A stretch of 64,000 bases of DNA from Haliclystus octoradiatus (lineage: Eukaryota > Cnidaria > Staurozoa > Stauromedusae > Haliclystidae). The stretch is taken from contig OU744447.1 of the NCBI GenBank assembly GCA_916610825.1, positions 22,884,962 through 22,948,961 of the forward strand, written 5' to 3'. Within the stretch, counting starts at the first letter, position 1. Each line of letters begins with the position of its first letter. The translations under genes and the position numbers were made by a program. The notes under the pieces were generated by a model. It ran no database searches. It was not told the origin of the DNA and saw only the letters and a list, made by a program, of their open reading frames with translations. Shown here piece by piece: positions 14,701 through 23,640 of the stretch.

Positions 14701-17700
14701 GTCCTGTGGGTGATTTTCAGATTGGTATCAGATGTAGCTTGTTTTAATCTTACTGTTATTTCCTTGATGAAGGACAGGACAGATGGCCCATAGCTTTCTA
14801 TCATCTCGTAGTTTTTATTTTCATATCATCTGGTCTCTTTAAATCTGTTCTTGCAAAATCTAATGGTTCCACTTCACAAATGACTCTTTATGATACTATT
14901 CACCTCCTGATGCAATGTGAAGCACCCGTCACTTTGTTTACAGGAGAGACCATGAGGACCTGCTGGATCTACCTTTTGTCCACATCGGCAGTCGTGTGGC
15001 TCTTCAAAGTTGCTGCCCAAGGGCAGATATTCTCTTTCATCCTCATTATGACTCATTATGACAGAAATCAATGAATAAGTGTATTTGAATGTTATTTTTC
15101 ATTTAAATCCATCGTTTTACAAATTAAAATTCAATGGCCACTACCTCACTCGATTTAGTTCTTGAATAAAGTGGGTCGATGTCGCTCACTAATTAATCTA
15201 AATATCAGCATCGTGTTCACGTTTATCTGTTCTACTATATACTTCGATATGCCATTTGAACATTTCTTTCATGCAATATTATATACAATCATTCGACTTG
15301 GGACCTACACCTCAGCTTTCGTTCGGGATTTGGACTTGTATTTACACAAAAGTAATATTTATGGATTTAAGAAAGCTTTATCTATGAAGACATCTTACAA
15401 GAGAGCAGTTTATTTAAGCGTTCGTCAACGTTTAAAGATACTCGGAATGTAAATAGCACTATCATTCAGTATATCATATACTGTTTGTATTACCTTGACC
15501 TGTATCATCTTTTTCGCAATATAATGGAACCGATTTCAAATCCAAATAAAAGCAATAGATTCCAGTTTTTTCAATCTCATTGATGGAGTTGATATCTAAA
15601 AGAAAACTTCAATGGGTAAATGACGAAAATGAAAAGCAATTTTGGGGTTGAATAGGTATTCCAAGACATAAGCGAATGATTAATCAGATAATTTACAACA
15701 TAAATATATAAAAGTAACATCTCTTGAAGCTCCTGATGGCAGGATGGAACATCGCCTACAGCCTTACTTAACAATACATTGTGCCTGCTTGACATCATGC
15801 TCCAAGCAGAGTTCTGATTTACAATTTTATTCATGGGAAATCACCATGCAATTAGCAATTCAAAATTGAGGAAAGCTTCACACGGCCTTCCCATTTTTAA
15901 ATATCTGTTTCACTATTTGGTGCAAAAATGAAACACCAAAAGCAGCTACTATATGAAAACTGTAAGCTTTTAAAATTTTAGGAACAAAATGCTGAATTTC
16001 CAAGATTTTGTTCTGAGCAAAACTAAGTTCAGTATATCATTGCAATATCAGAACATTGAAGAATACCTGAAATACTGATAACGGCTATGTGATTCAACCC
16101 GGAATTTGTTCACTCAATTACCTCCTGCCCCTCCATTAACTATCGATTCATTGCGTCCTTCACATCCTCCCCATATGTTCTCACATCCCGGAATTATTCC
16201 AACACAAGCACGATGTCTTCTTCTATAACAGGTTTGGTTCTTCATGTTGTACCCCCATTGACCTACAGCTTCCCACTCACTCCAAGTTCCTTGAACGATG
16301 AAAGTAATATTTATGTACAGATAGACAAAATAATGAAGATGAAACACTACAGTAGCATTATTCTGTATATAGAGATTACATCATGGGAAGCTCGTCATAC
16401 GGATTTTACTCACGAGTGTGACATATCATAAAACGAACAAACAAAGTGAGTTTTTTGATACAAAGCAACGAGTAAATAAAATGTATACAAGGCAGTGTTA
16501 TTTTTATTTTATAGCGCTCAAGATATGAATTGTTAATGTCAAGCTGTTTGACTGCTGCAAATTTTTTTAAAGATTAATTGTAAGTGTTTCTACTCTCGGA
16601 GGACTTGGATAAAAAGTTTTAGAAGTTAATCACAATCTCGAAGGTAAATTTATTATGTTTTTATAATTTTACTTCTTAACAATCCAATCCTTGCAAGGAT
16701 CCGAACGATTCATTTAATGGCTAATTATTCGCTCGAATCCTAATTCAAAACGCGAATTACATCTTATAAATAATCTGATTGGTTATATCGCTTTTTTCAA
16801 GTGGGAGGAAAATGATATATCGTCAGTGATTGGCTGGCTATTGCATACGTCAAAAAACAGACCGAAAATATGTCAACGGTTTGCAATGGTTGCGTAATAG
16901 GTGTTATATCCGTTTATCTATAATAGTCATGTAAATTGTTATGTTGTAAACTGTTCGTCATCTTTCGCCTCTGGTTTTTATCCTGTACTGTCGTGTCTCT
17001 TGTATCAAAGCTGCTCAGTCTAACGACTATAGTAGCCCTTAGCAACTCTCCCTGTAACGTTAGCAGGCACGACCTATCATCATCATAATAAAGAGCTAAA
17101 TAAAACCATCCAATTAATTGTGTCGTAATTGACTTTCTAATCCAGCACAGTTTCTTACTGAGAAATACCGCAGGGTAGAAAATAAATATATAAATAAGTA
17201 AATTGAGTAAAAAAAAGACATACGATTTCTTGCTTCTCCGAGTTTCAAGCAAAAGGCGATTATCGATACACTTAAAAAATAATTTCACATTATTTGCATA
17301 TTGTTTGTTATTGACGGCTACTTTCAGTTTTTGAGGTACAATTTTTTCTTGTGCCTGCATATTTGTTAATTAGTTTTGACCTTTTGTTTAGAAAGCTAAA
17401 TTGATTATAGTTAATAATATAACATTTATCTAATAAGGAAAAGTTTCATTTCAAGGTTTTACTATTGTATGCTCAGTCTTCGCCGATCACTGACCCCTGT
17501 ATCTATACGACGTACGGAATGAACATCTCAGATCATCTTCTTTGCTTGTTGTGGCAGACCACTTATATATAAATACGGTGTTGTGGGACACTGCGGTTAA
17601 CGTAGTCAATGTCGAATGTCAAACTGCTTTTTCTTTTTTTTCAATACGTGTTTCGAAAGTTCAGTGCTGATTTTGTATTTCGCAGATTTGTATATCTTTT

Positions 17701-19545
17701 TATAATCTGTATCCTTCTTGATAGCCTTTCTGATAGATCTATGTATGCGCGACCATGTGAGTCATCAGGCGCGGCAATATTACTTAAATAAGCAATGCTT
17801 GAAGTTTTTCATCATTTTTCAGTGCTGAGGGTTTTCTTCTTATGCATTTTATTGATTGTGTCAACGCTTTCCATGCAGCTGACCTACACATTGTTCCAGT
17901 TGAATATTTTGTATAGCTTGTGCTGTGTTAGGAAATCTTTTGACAATAATTTTAATAATATTCTGCCAACATTTGTATCCACATTTTTGCTAATGGGCGG
18001 GTTGAGCCAAATGATAATTCTCCAAATGGTATTTGAAGGTGTGCGTATAGCAACTTGATTTTAGGGCTGCTTAAAAAGGGTTTTGCCTTTTCGAAGATTT
18101 CTATGCTGCGCAATATATCGGAAATTCTTATGTTTTGTGTAGCTGCTGCTGGAATCTGTACGAGTATTGGCCTGAACTTAAATTATTTTACAATACCAAT
18201 TAAATAGAAGTTCTGTCTCGAATTCCCAACATTCATCAATATTTGTTACATTTACAATTGACAATTCGTTAACCTAAATCCACAATTATTATTTAGTTTT
18301 CTTTGATTGTCTCTGAATTTGGTACTGATTGATTCTAAATTATTTCCAGAGCCGTAAAATACCAGCGGAAAAAGATCATTTTTTGGATAAAAGATTTGAC
18401 GACCTTATGTTTTATAGTAAATAAGGTGATAGATATATGTCATTAACGAACAGGATGACAGAATCAAGGTAGATAGAATAAGACTAATAGCTCTAAGAAT
18501 TAATTTACCTGTATGAAATGTTGGGCAATATACCTAGACAGGAGAAATGAAAAGATATTTTGAAGTAGTTTTATTTAGAAAGGCGCATTATTATTTTCTG
18601 TACTCAAGTATATTACAACCCCACTCAAATGTATTCATTAACGAACCATAGAAACAATTACCTAATCGATATCTAATTGAATACAATCGTCATAGTTGCA
18701 ACGCAACTCAGATGAGGTTTCCAACTTCCAAGGTATTGACTTGGAACCCAGTATTGATTGAATAATCCTGGTACAAACTTGTAGTGTATAGTATTTTAGC
18801 CCATTATCATTAAGCATCTCAATCATGTATTCCACCATCTAGTCATTGAATTAACATGAATACCAATATAAAATAACAGTCCGTTGCCTACCGTCATCAG
18901 AACAAGACATAAATAACGATTCATCACTTGCTCGCCTATGTGTATTTTCTAGTAGTGATTTATGGTATAACTCAATCCACCATCGTCAAACTAATCGATG
19001 CAAAACATACCTACTGTCTTAAGTCATAACTATATAGGGTGATGTAATATCAGTGGCTAATTATCATTATCAATGAGGCATTACCATATGGTATCTTCGC
19101 CAGAATACGTCTAATCTAACTGCTTTGGCTTTTGTAAAGCAGATACCGCGGAGTATATATCTAACTACAGTCATATGGGATGATGCTATAGCTTGATTTG
19201 AATTAAATAGAGAAACCTTACCGAGGTGTAGATAATAGCAATAGATTTTCCTTTTTCTATCGCGTAGCCTCTCATTCTTTCCTTGTTATAAAAGATACAT
19301 TCTCCATTAGTTTTATCGAAAGAAATCGCTGAACATCCGAAAATATCTTTACATACGCTGTCACAGTGAAATACGCTAGAAAAACTTTCGATTTTGAATC
19401 CTTCAATTAAATCAATTGTGAACCCTTCATAAAAAACTCCTTTTATTGATGGATCGCCACATTGTTCACTTCCAGCTCTTTGCTTCAGGACGAAAAATAT
19501 GATAGAACTGAATTGTAAAAAGGTACGAAGTAAATTGTTAGCCAT
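2524..19545 (-). CDS. Six-exon gene for a secreted PAN - TSP1-like - fibrinogen-related domain protein
   Basis: Exons in transcript order are 19545-19222, 18533-18509, 16289-16122, 15595-15494, 13347-13090 and 2786-2524. Intron phases are 0,1,1,1,1 and every boundary is GT/AG. The coding length is 1140 nt, giving 379 residues plus a stop. Seen: an N-terminal hydrophobic leader, a Cys-rich PAN/apple-like segment (residues about 25-108), a W-x-x-W TSP1-like module (about 117-172) and a fibrinogen-related domain to the C terminus (about 173-379). Known: FReD proteins are usually secreted lectins or matrix proteins, and PAN and TSP1 modules bind proteins or glycans. Inference: a secreted recognition or adhesion protein. 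The last intron (2787-13089) contains a complete gypsy element and a LINE in addition to other repeats. The 25-nt second exon is the least certain part; without it the phases of exons 1 and 3 do not match. I do not know a named orthologue. Confidence 0.8.
2787..3420. other. Intron sequence without a recognised feature
   Basis: Part of the last intron of the PAN-TSP1-FReD gene. I see AT-rich sequence with no domain-like frame on either strand. Confidence 0.6.
3420..3665 (+). repeat. Dispersed repeat, copy 1, with 19-bp inverted ends in its right half
   Basis: Shares CCTTCGAGAT, TTTGATCCAAAATA, GATGGGCTGACCAACCAA and CACGTGATAC with 9095-9300 in the same orientation. Within it, 3549-3567 (TTCACGTGATACCGAGGTG) is inverted at 3645-3663 with one mismatch, so a 115-bp foldback element is embedded. 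The gypsy element sits between the two copies. Confidence 0.6.
3873..4113 (+). repeat. 5' LTR of gypsy element 1
   Basis: 241 bp. It starts TATTGTATTCC, where the 3' copy has TGTTGTATTCC, so the terminal TG is mutated, and it ends ACAACA. It is followed by the primer-binding site. Confidence 0.92.
4114..4131 (+). other. Primer-binding site of gypsy element 1
   Basis: TGGCGCAGTGATTTATTT directly abuts the LTR end. The TGGCGCAGT start is the usual form of a tRNA 3'-end complement; which tRNA is not determined. Confidence 0.6.
4195..5204 (+). pseudogene. Gypsy element 1 gag, N-terminal part, frameshifted
   Basis: The first ATG after the primer-binding site opens a frame (MESLQLAKNS...) that ends at 4746. 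The gag sequence actually continues in another frame from about 4660 (LQPHERQVATFLGTL) to a TAA at 5202-5204. HERQVATFL and the following helix-rich, Gln/Asp-rich stretch match Ty3/gypsy capsid. One frameshift at about 4640-4670 and one in-frame stop separate it from the zinc knuckles, so no full gag can be made. Confidence 0.8.
5205..5951 (+). pseudogene. Gypsy element 1 zinc knuckles and aspartic protease
   Basis: In frame after the TAA at 5202, two CX2CX4HX4C knuckles appear (5229-5333): CKYCGFSSHYGPKC and CRHCKKTGHYSHVC, the nucleocapsid signature. The protease follows with its active site CDTGAQRTVAG at about 5490-5520. The open part runs 5379-5951 and its stop overlaps the next frame by 4 bases (ATGA at 5948). 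Confidence 0.85.
5948..6757 (+). pseudogene. Gypsy element 1 reverse transcriptase
   Basis: About 265 codons of RT palm. Motifs: DVRLCVDLTKLN, LLDAKSGYWQMPLD (first catalytic Asp), FLRAPMGF, and KIVDDTHID at the YxDD site with Tyr replaced by Ile but both Asp kept. It continues with LNFVGYKIS and LRSFLGLVN. The frame breaks at about 6740 within the connection domain and continues in the next frame. Confidence 0.92.
6739..7437 (+). pseudogene. Gypsy element 1 RT connection and RNase H
   Basis: Starts in the connection domain (LAPVRDLLK) and enters RNase H with LQTDASKTKGLGFVLLQ (Asp), AMVELEALAILWAI (Glu) and VVTDHKPLIPIF (Asp), ending HAIPDALSRP, the usual end of the gypsy RNase H. The acidic catalytic residues are present. 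A TGA at 7435 cuts it from the integrase. Confidence 0.9.
7438..8055 (+). pseudogene. Gypsy element 1 integrase, catalytic core deleted in part
   Basis: Open apart from the TGA at 7435. The zinc-binding HHCC region (RLHASHQGI...SCKQCAK) and first catalytic Asp (SVSTDLF) are present. At about 7990 the sequence jumps from GVPSQLL to the segment normally about 30 residues later, with a frame change. This removes the second catalytic Asp (the DGG region). The later NGHAESSVKS block with the catalytic Glu follows in another frame at about 8025-8060. Confidence 0.88.
8070..8615 (+). pseudogene. Gypsy element 1 integrase C-terminal region
   Basis: Encodes the C-terminal part of integrase: LRNAPRAEGISPAQWVYG, then GSTVILQSP and RWDETGIVI...YVIRLPSGKVKW, an SH3-like barrel, and ending RRSTRARQTPKRY, a basic tail common at the end of gypsy pol. 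TAA at 8613. It continues the integrase after the deletion and frame change. Confidence 0.88.
8750..8761 (+). other. Polypurine tract of gypsy element 1
   Basis: AAAAAGGGGAGA immediately before the 3' LTR, the expected plus-strand primer. Confidence 0.75.
8762..9002 (+). repeat. 3' LTR of gypsy element 1
   Basis: 241 bp, TG...CA ends, same length as the 5' LTR, followed by the target duplicate TAGAA. Confidence 0.92.
9095..9300 (+). repeat. Dispersed repeat, copy 2
   Basis: Same family as 3420-3665, direct orientation. It contains the left CACGTGATAC arm and then diverges without the inverted right arm. Confidence 0.5.
9341..12140 (-). pseudogene. Decayed 5'-truncated LINE (endonuclease to 3' end)
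   Basis: Read on the minus strand. From 12132 there is the end of an APE-type endonuclease (LLDNIFTNYKSNMTAG, EISDHLSPV). The linker follows at 11791-11480 (NNPWMTTGLQI). RT follows with KKAFDIVNHNIL at about 10820, GVLQES at about 10650, then RFTDGTTL at about 10570 where FADD is expected, so the catalytic DD is lost. The C-terminal block (YGLAIWGHS, CIKIISNCRPLTHVEPL) runs to a stop near 9750, ending FLSKKLYKISI. The 3' UTR probably ends at about 9341 beside a GATA-like tail. Many stops and shifts. It sits in the FReD gene intron in the same orientation. Confidence 0.8.
12250..12640 (+). repeat. Dispersed repeat, partial copy C of the 60-575 family
   Basis: Contains ACATTCGATCATTATTTTGA and GTGCTATGAGACACTCA, matching blocks in 60-575 and 13855-14470. 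Confidence 0.55.
13090..13347 (-). CDS. Exon 5: central fibrinogen-related domain
   Basis: 258 nt, phase 1 to phase 1. It begins with WILIQRRVDGSVDF, the most conserved FReD signature, followed by W.DY.NGFGN.D.EFWLGNNYIHHLT, where family members have W.DYK.GFGNL.GEFWLGN..IH.LT. It ends in EIYHYSG with donor TCAG|GTAATA. Acceptor TTTAAG|TA. It joins in frame to 2786-2524 across a 10.3-kb intron. Confidence 0.88.
13560..13770 (+). repeat. Dispersed repeat, copy also at 19810-19990
   Basis: Shares AAATCATCGAAT, ATTACGG.TTTTG and AAATG..GCGTT blocks in the same order and orientation with 19810-19990. No coding potential. The reading frame 13773-13561 on the minus strand is a chance ORF in it. 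Confidence 0.5.
13855..14470 (+). repeat. Dispersed repeat, copy B of the 60-575 family
   Basis: Aligns with 60-575 over most of its length. Its right end repeats CTATGAGACACTCA and a diverged inverted terminus (GTACGAACA ... TGTTCGCATCAGAGTAC). It lies in the intron between FReD exons 5 and 4. Confidence 0.6.
14559..15071 (-). pseudogene. Fragment of a retroelement C-terminal region (CRCG...HGLSC type)
   Basis: Two minus-strand pieces. 15071-14874 encodes CRCGQKVDPAGPHGLSCKQS...LHQEVNSIIK. 14804-14559 encodes a conserved tail with RLKQATSD...STAIQRGNSFSVMGTL. From memory, proteins with these motifs occur after the reverse transcriptase of a widespread animal retroelement family; the exact family name I cannot give. 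The conserved part normally lying between the two blocks is absent or unreadable, so this is a relic inside the intron between exons 5 and 4. Confidence 0.5.
15494..15595 (-). CDS. Exon 4: start of the fibrinogen-related domain
   Basis: 102 nt, phase 1 to phase 1. It encodes the entry strand of a FReD, with KTGIYC...PLYCEKDDTG aligning to the family pattern SGVY.I...F.VYCDM..dGGGW. The canonical first cysteine of the family, normally in a DC dipeptide at the domain start, is replaced by Ile; an extra Cys in GIYC may take its place. Acceptor TTTTAG|AT, donor CAAG|GTAATA. It is too short for ORF finders and was found by homology and phase. Confidence 0.75.
16122..16289 (-). CDS. Exon 3: TSP1-like module
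   Basis: 168 nt, phase 1 at both ends, which is typical of shuffled extracellular modules. It opens with GTWSEWEAVGQWG, containing the W-x-x-W of thrombospondin type 1 repeats. It continues with C-Y-R-R-R-H-R-A-C, the layered R/C strand, then two more cysteines (PGC, GGC). Only four cysteines are present instead of the usual six, so it is a divergent module. Acceptor TTCAAG|GA and donor GGAG|GTAATT. The open frame continues upstream past the acceptor into the intron, but that part is AT-rich and not domain-like. Confidence 0.7.
16290..18508. other. Intron 2 of the FReD gene; nothing firm recognised
   Basis: Contains a TATATATAA box at 17564-17572 followed by plus-strand frames 17609-17791 and 17795-18058 with hydrophobic stretches, and a minus-strand 148-codon frame at 17360-16914. 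None resembles a known family. The TATA plus downstream hydrophobic frames could be a relic of an LTR or a small gene, but this is speculative. Confidence 0.4.
18509..18533 (-). CDS. Candidate 25-nt microexon (exon 2)
   Basis: Eight codons plus one base, encoding VYCPTFHT. The acceptor has an excellent pyrimidine tract (TTTCTCCTGTCTAG) and the donor is ACAG|GTAAAT. It enters in phase 0 and leaves in phase 1, exactly the change needed to join exon 1 to the TSP1-like exon. It would supply a closing cysteine for the PAN segment. It was found by searching for a phase-compatible exon, so chance is possible; transcript data would settle it. Confidence 0.55.
19222..19545 (-). CDS. Exon 1: signal peptide and PAN/apple-like domain
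   Basis: 108 codons from an ATG at 19545 to a clear donor (TCG|GTAAGG), phase 0. Residues 1-25 form a signal peptide with a hydrophobic stretch (FSSIIFFVL). Residues about 28-108 have PAN-like spacing, with cysteines in EQC, FHC, SVC, FGC and GEC and the pattern CDSVCKDIFGCSAISFD, which resembles the apple-domain core C-x3-C...C.a.sf. The ORF runs 11 codons past the donor into the intron, so the splice site defines the end. The start was chosen because the leader follows it directly and upstream sequence is non-coding. It is related only distantly to the PAN exons at 34261 and 63418. Confidence 0.75.
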
Positions 19546-19809
19546 TTCAAATTTTAGTTGAATGTATGATCTCAGTCGAAAAAAGATTTAAAGGACTTCA
19601 AGATTATCACGTTAGTGATGTCAAAGTGAATGGTAGGTTTCCTAGGAGTCATCATTTATTAATTATGTACGCAATTATTACATAGATTGTGCATGTTTAT
19701 TTGTTCCTTTTGCTGTAAATGGTACGATAGAAGCTTTTCTTTAGAATACGACCAACATGTTACTTGATTAAATAGAATATTACCATTAAATTAATTATTT
19801 ATATTCATA

Positions 19810-19990
19810 TTTATAAAATCATCGAATTTAATATTGATCGCTGATTGGTTGTTATTGATGTTTGTGTCAGGCTGTGTAAAATCGTAAAATTACGGCTTTT
19901 GTTTTGAAGCCCCAAAATTAAACAAGTTAGCAACAGAAAAAAATGTGGCGTTCATTTGAAGAAAAGCTTTCATTGATAAAGCAGGATAAG
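19810..19990 (+). repeat. Dispersed repeat, second copy of the 13560-13770 family
   Basis: Same order of blocks as 13560-13770, located just upstream of the transcription direction of the FReD gene. It may lie in or near that gene's promoter region. Confidence 0.5.
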
Positions 19991-21117
19991 AACAGGATTG
20001 CCATACTTGAAGCTATTTTGACCACCCATCCAACCTCTATGGTTCGTTCGAGTCATCGTTTCGCGAGTTGGCTGATTAAGAAACTAACAATTGACACCCT
20101 AGCGTGGTAGCTTTTCCATACAAAATTTGAGAAAAATTTTGCCTGTATATGTCAAGGTCATAATTTCCAAAATATGTTCGCAAGACTGTTTGCACACCTT
20201 GCTATCTGATTGGATAAATTCAAAGTATCTTCACATGGCTCTTCTAGATTGTTCTGCAGCTTTATTCAACGGTCTTTTTCTCGTTTGACTATCAGCGTAG
20301 CGTGCAACTAAACTTTATTTTATCAATTATTTTTTCATTCCGAATTGATGCCTATTAATCAACAACGAGATATTTTTGAAAGATGGATTTGGAAAACCGA
20401 TAGATTCACGTGCAGAAATATACATATATTGGAAATTGGTAGAGCACTTGCAGGAAGAAATGTGTTAGTAGGTCTGCTATATTAATAATATTGTTCATAT
20501 CATTGTTCATAATATGTTGCTTTTCAACCTGAACTCAATTTTGTCACATTTTACAAGGTCGATAAAGAATACATAAATCTGAACCAGGACAAAAGCAACG
20601 GCAGAGGTCAAAGTCAGATGAATCATTAGAAACCCTCTTAATCTTTGAAATAAGTATGGTTGTAGCTTTGATTATATTTAATTTTGATTTATCAAGCATG
20701 AAATTCAAAATGCGTATCTCGGAAGTGTAATTTGTCTTGGCCAAGTGTTCAAGTGTTCAGAGCATGTCGCTGTATATAATCATTTACGAATAGATACAAA
20801 TATAACCTAACATCAAAATGGGATTACCCAAAGTAGAAAGCAAAGCAAGCCAGCACCACAGTTGACATAAAAAATTGGTTTACATTTTCACTAGGAAAAA
20901 TATCATGGTTTTTATTTACGTTACAAAAGTCGTTCCTTGAATAGATAATGAATCCAGCCTTGTAGATTTCTTGACAAAGAAGTCACTCACTTCCAATACC
21001 GGGAAGAAAGGATTGTCATTTTTCAGTATTGCGGATTGTGCCTTGTCCTCAGTGGAGATTGAAGACTAGTTCTTGCTGAAGTAAAGCTCGATATAGTTGA
21101 ATATATTAATACTCAAA
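19991..21117. other. Intergenic stretch without a recognised feature
   Basis: AT-rich. The only frames are short (for example 20744-20544 on the minus strand) and carry no recognisable domain. Confidence 0.5.
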
Positions 21118-21122
21118 ATAAT

Positions 21123-21284
21123 TGATATATAACGTACTTCAACGCCATATTGTAATTAACCTCGATATCATATTCCACGTAATTAAGTGTGAAATTAACT
21201 TACATGGCTTGTATTTTTTAGATCAGATTCTCGCTAGCTGTCGTACGAACAGTACATACGATTATTATGTTGTGTTATATAACA
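21123..21284 (+). repeat. 5' LTR of gypsy element 2
   Basis: 162 bp, TGATATATAACG ... TTATATAACA. Matches the two 3' LTR parts (24815-24868 and 26240-26354), including CTCGCTAGCTGTCGTACGAA. Confidence 0.85.
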
Positions 21285-21639
21285 AGAGTGGCACTGCGAG
21301 TAGGGTGAATTACTGGCTTAGAATCTCGCTATGGACAACAAAAGAAAATTAACTTTGTATGTTGCAGAAACGCCAATGCATTGTTTTCGGCTTTTAAAGT
21401 ACGCTGTCACCGAGAAAATTGACAGTTGATGACCTTGTCAAAAGTAAAGCATTAAATCAGACTAATATTTCCGTTGAGCTCTGTGGGGAAACAGCATTTA
21501 TTACGGCGACGAGATTAGTCAAACCCGATTCTCTGGAAGAAATGCCATTTAATGACATTCATAATGCAGCCAAGCTATATACTGAGCCCAAAGAGCGATT
21601 TTAAATTTCTGAAAGTACTAGCTCGTTATCGATAAAAAG

Positions 21640-22270
21640 GGAGCAGAAGAATCAGTAAGATGTGTACGAACGCATCAATTACATGGCAGACAGATGTGAT
21701 TTCTCAAGCTGGAAAGAGCAGAAAGATCCAGGAGCTTATCTAAAAAAGCTGGTGTTTTTTAACTGCTTTTAAGATCCAAAGATAAAGAAAGATCTATTAG
21801 ACTACACCAGAGATTCACCTAATGCGCAACTTTAAGATTTGGAGAAAATGTTAGGCAATATGAAAACACAACGGATTTCATAAAGGTCAATAAAGGATCA
21901 AATTCAGCATTAACGCCTGTCAACTATGTCAAAGATGCAAAGAGGAATCAAATTACACAAAATATTACTTGCATAACAAATGCAAATTTTGTGCCTCTAT
22001 ACATTCGTCAAGGCTTTGTCAAGCATTTAACAAGTCGTGCTTAAATTGTGATAAGCGTGGGCATTTTTCATCATGCTGTTATAAAAAACTACGTAAATCA
22101 GATAATTGTGTCAATTGTGTTGGAATTGAAGAAAATAATACAGAAGACAACAGTATTAATTATGATGAAAACATAGCTTGTATCTTGCATTCTTTTGACG
22201 AGGACGTTAATGTAGCCAACAACATATCTCTAGCCACTGAGTCCGTTATTATAAATGAGAGGCACAGTTA
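21640..22270 (+). pseudogene. Gypsy element 2 gag with two zinc knuckles
   Basis: A capsid-like relic at about 21665-21880 (YERINYMADRCDFSSW; DPKIKKDLLDYTRDSPNAQL, with stops) is followed at 21969-22271 by two cysteine knuckles, CKFCASIHSSRLC and CLNCDKRGHFSSCC. The combination of an H-type first and a CCHC second knuckle is typical of this gypsy branch. Confidence 0.75.
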
Positions 22271-23640
22271 GATTGCTGCATGATACAGGTGGGTCATTCT
22301 CAATCATTTCCACTAAACAATGGAATGAAATCGGAAACCCATCACTGATGATTGGCAATAAGAAGCTTCAGTGTTGTGACGGACACAAGCTAACTGTTTT
22401 AGGTCATTGCTAACTTAATTAATGTTTATTATCAAGAAAAATTCTTCTCTTGTTGTTTGGATAAAAAAGTAACCAGGGGGTTTTCGGATGTGCGCAGAAT
22501 TTTGCGTCCATGAAAACGGGAAAGATTTTAGTTGACGAATATCCAATTCCAAATAATGAAACAATTTTCTCCAAGATGGAGGGTGCAGCGTATTCTGCAA
22601 AATATGATATACAGTCGGCGTACTGGCAAGTTAAACCTGATGAGTTTGCTCAAAATTTTTCAGTAATAAATACTAAAAAGGGCTTGTATCGAACCACTCG
22701 CATGCAAATGGGAATATGAAACATTTCTGAAATTTTGAAGTGCGCTATTGAAAATGTCCTTGCTGGACACAAAGGTTTAATTGCCTATCAGGATGACGTC
22801 ATACCATTTGCAAAAACCGAGGAATCCCTCAAAAAAAGATTAAATGCCATTTTAGAAAGGCTTCGTTCATGAAAAATGTCCCTTCATCCGGAGAAATGCA
22901 CCGAACATGCAACAGAAATCTCTTTTTTGGGATACGGAATTTCTGCTGCAGGTATTCAACCTGATCAACAACTGGTTATTAAAATAAATTATATTAGAGC
23001 AGCAAGTAATAAAAGGGGTTCGAAGCATTTGTAGGTCTGATTAATTTTTTTGTTTGCTTTATTTCGAAATTTTACTTGAAATTAGATTATTTAACAACTT
23101 GCGCAAAAAAGACGTACTGTTTGTTTGAGATACCCACTGCGAAAGAGCATTTTAGCGTTTACAACATGAATTGGCTAGCAATCCACTTCTTCAACTATAT
23201 TCTCTTGTTAAAGAGGCTACATTAACTACTGATGCATTAGATTTCTGCATTGCAGGGTTTTAACCTAAGATGGGAAGCCTGTGATTTATGCTTCGCGTTA
23301 TCTTAATCAAGCAGAGCAAAACTATTCAGCAACTGATCGAGAGGCTTTAGGTACTATATGATGCGTTAAGAGATTAAGGAAACTCTTATTGGGTCGACGC
23401 TTCACCCTCATTTCAAATCATGAGGCGTTGATTCTTTTATTTGTTCCGAATCAACCGCTTCCGAAGACCGCCTCTGCGCAACTCTGTTGTTGGGCAATCC
23501 AACCAATGGCTTTTGATTTTGAAATAATGCATCTTCCACGAACAGAGGTTGCTCACGCCGATCCTCTGTCTTGTTTATCTACAAGCCACTTAAGTCACAA
23601 AGATTTCGTCGCAAAATATTGGTATTATTGACACTTTGAT
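22265..23640 (+). pseudogene. Gypsy element 2 protease, reverse transcriptase and RNase H
   Basis: LLHDTGGSFSII at about 22275-22310 is the protease active site. RT follows: YDIQSAYWQVKPDE (22600-22640, first catalytic Asp), GLYRTTRMQMG, then YQDDVIPFA at about 22785 (YxDD kept) and EISFLGYGIS. The RNase H relic at 23210-23400 ends near 23575 with AHADPLSCL. Stops and frameshifts occur throughout. Confidence 0.8.

Noticed and set aside
16914..17360. 148-codon frame on the minus strand in the FReD gene intron
   Set aside because: No domain, odd hydrophobic/basic mix; looks like chance within intron sequence. Not listed as a gene.
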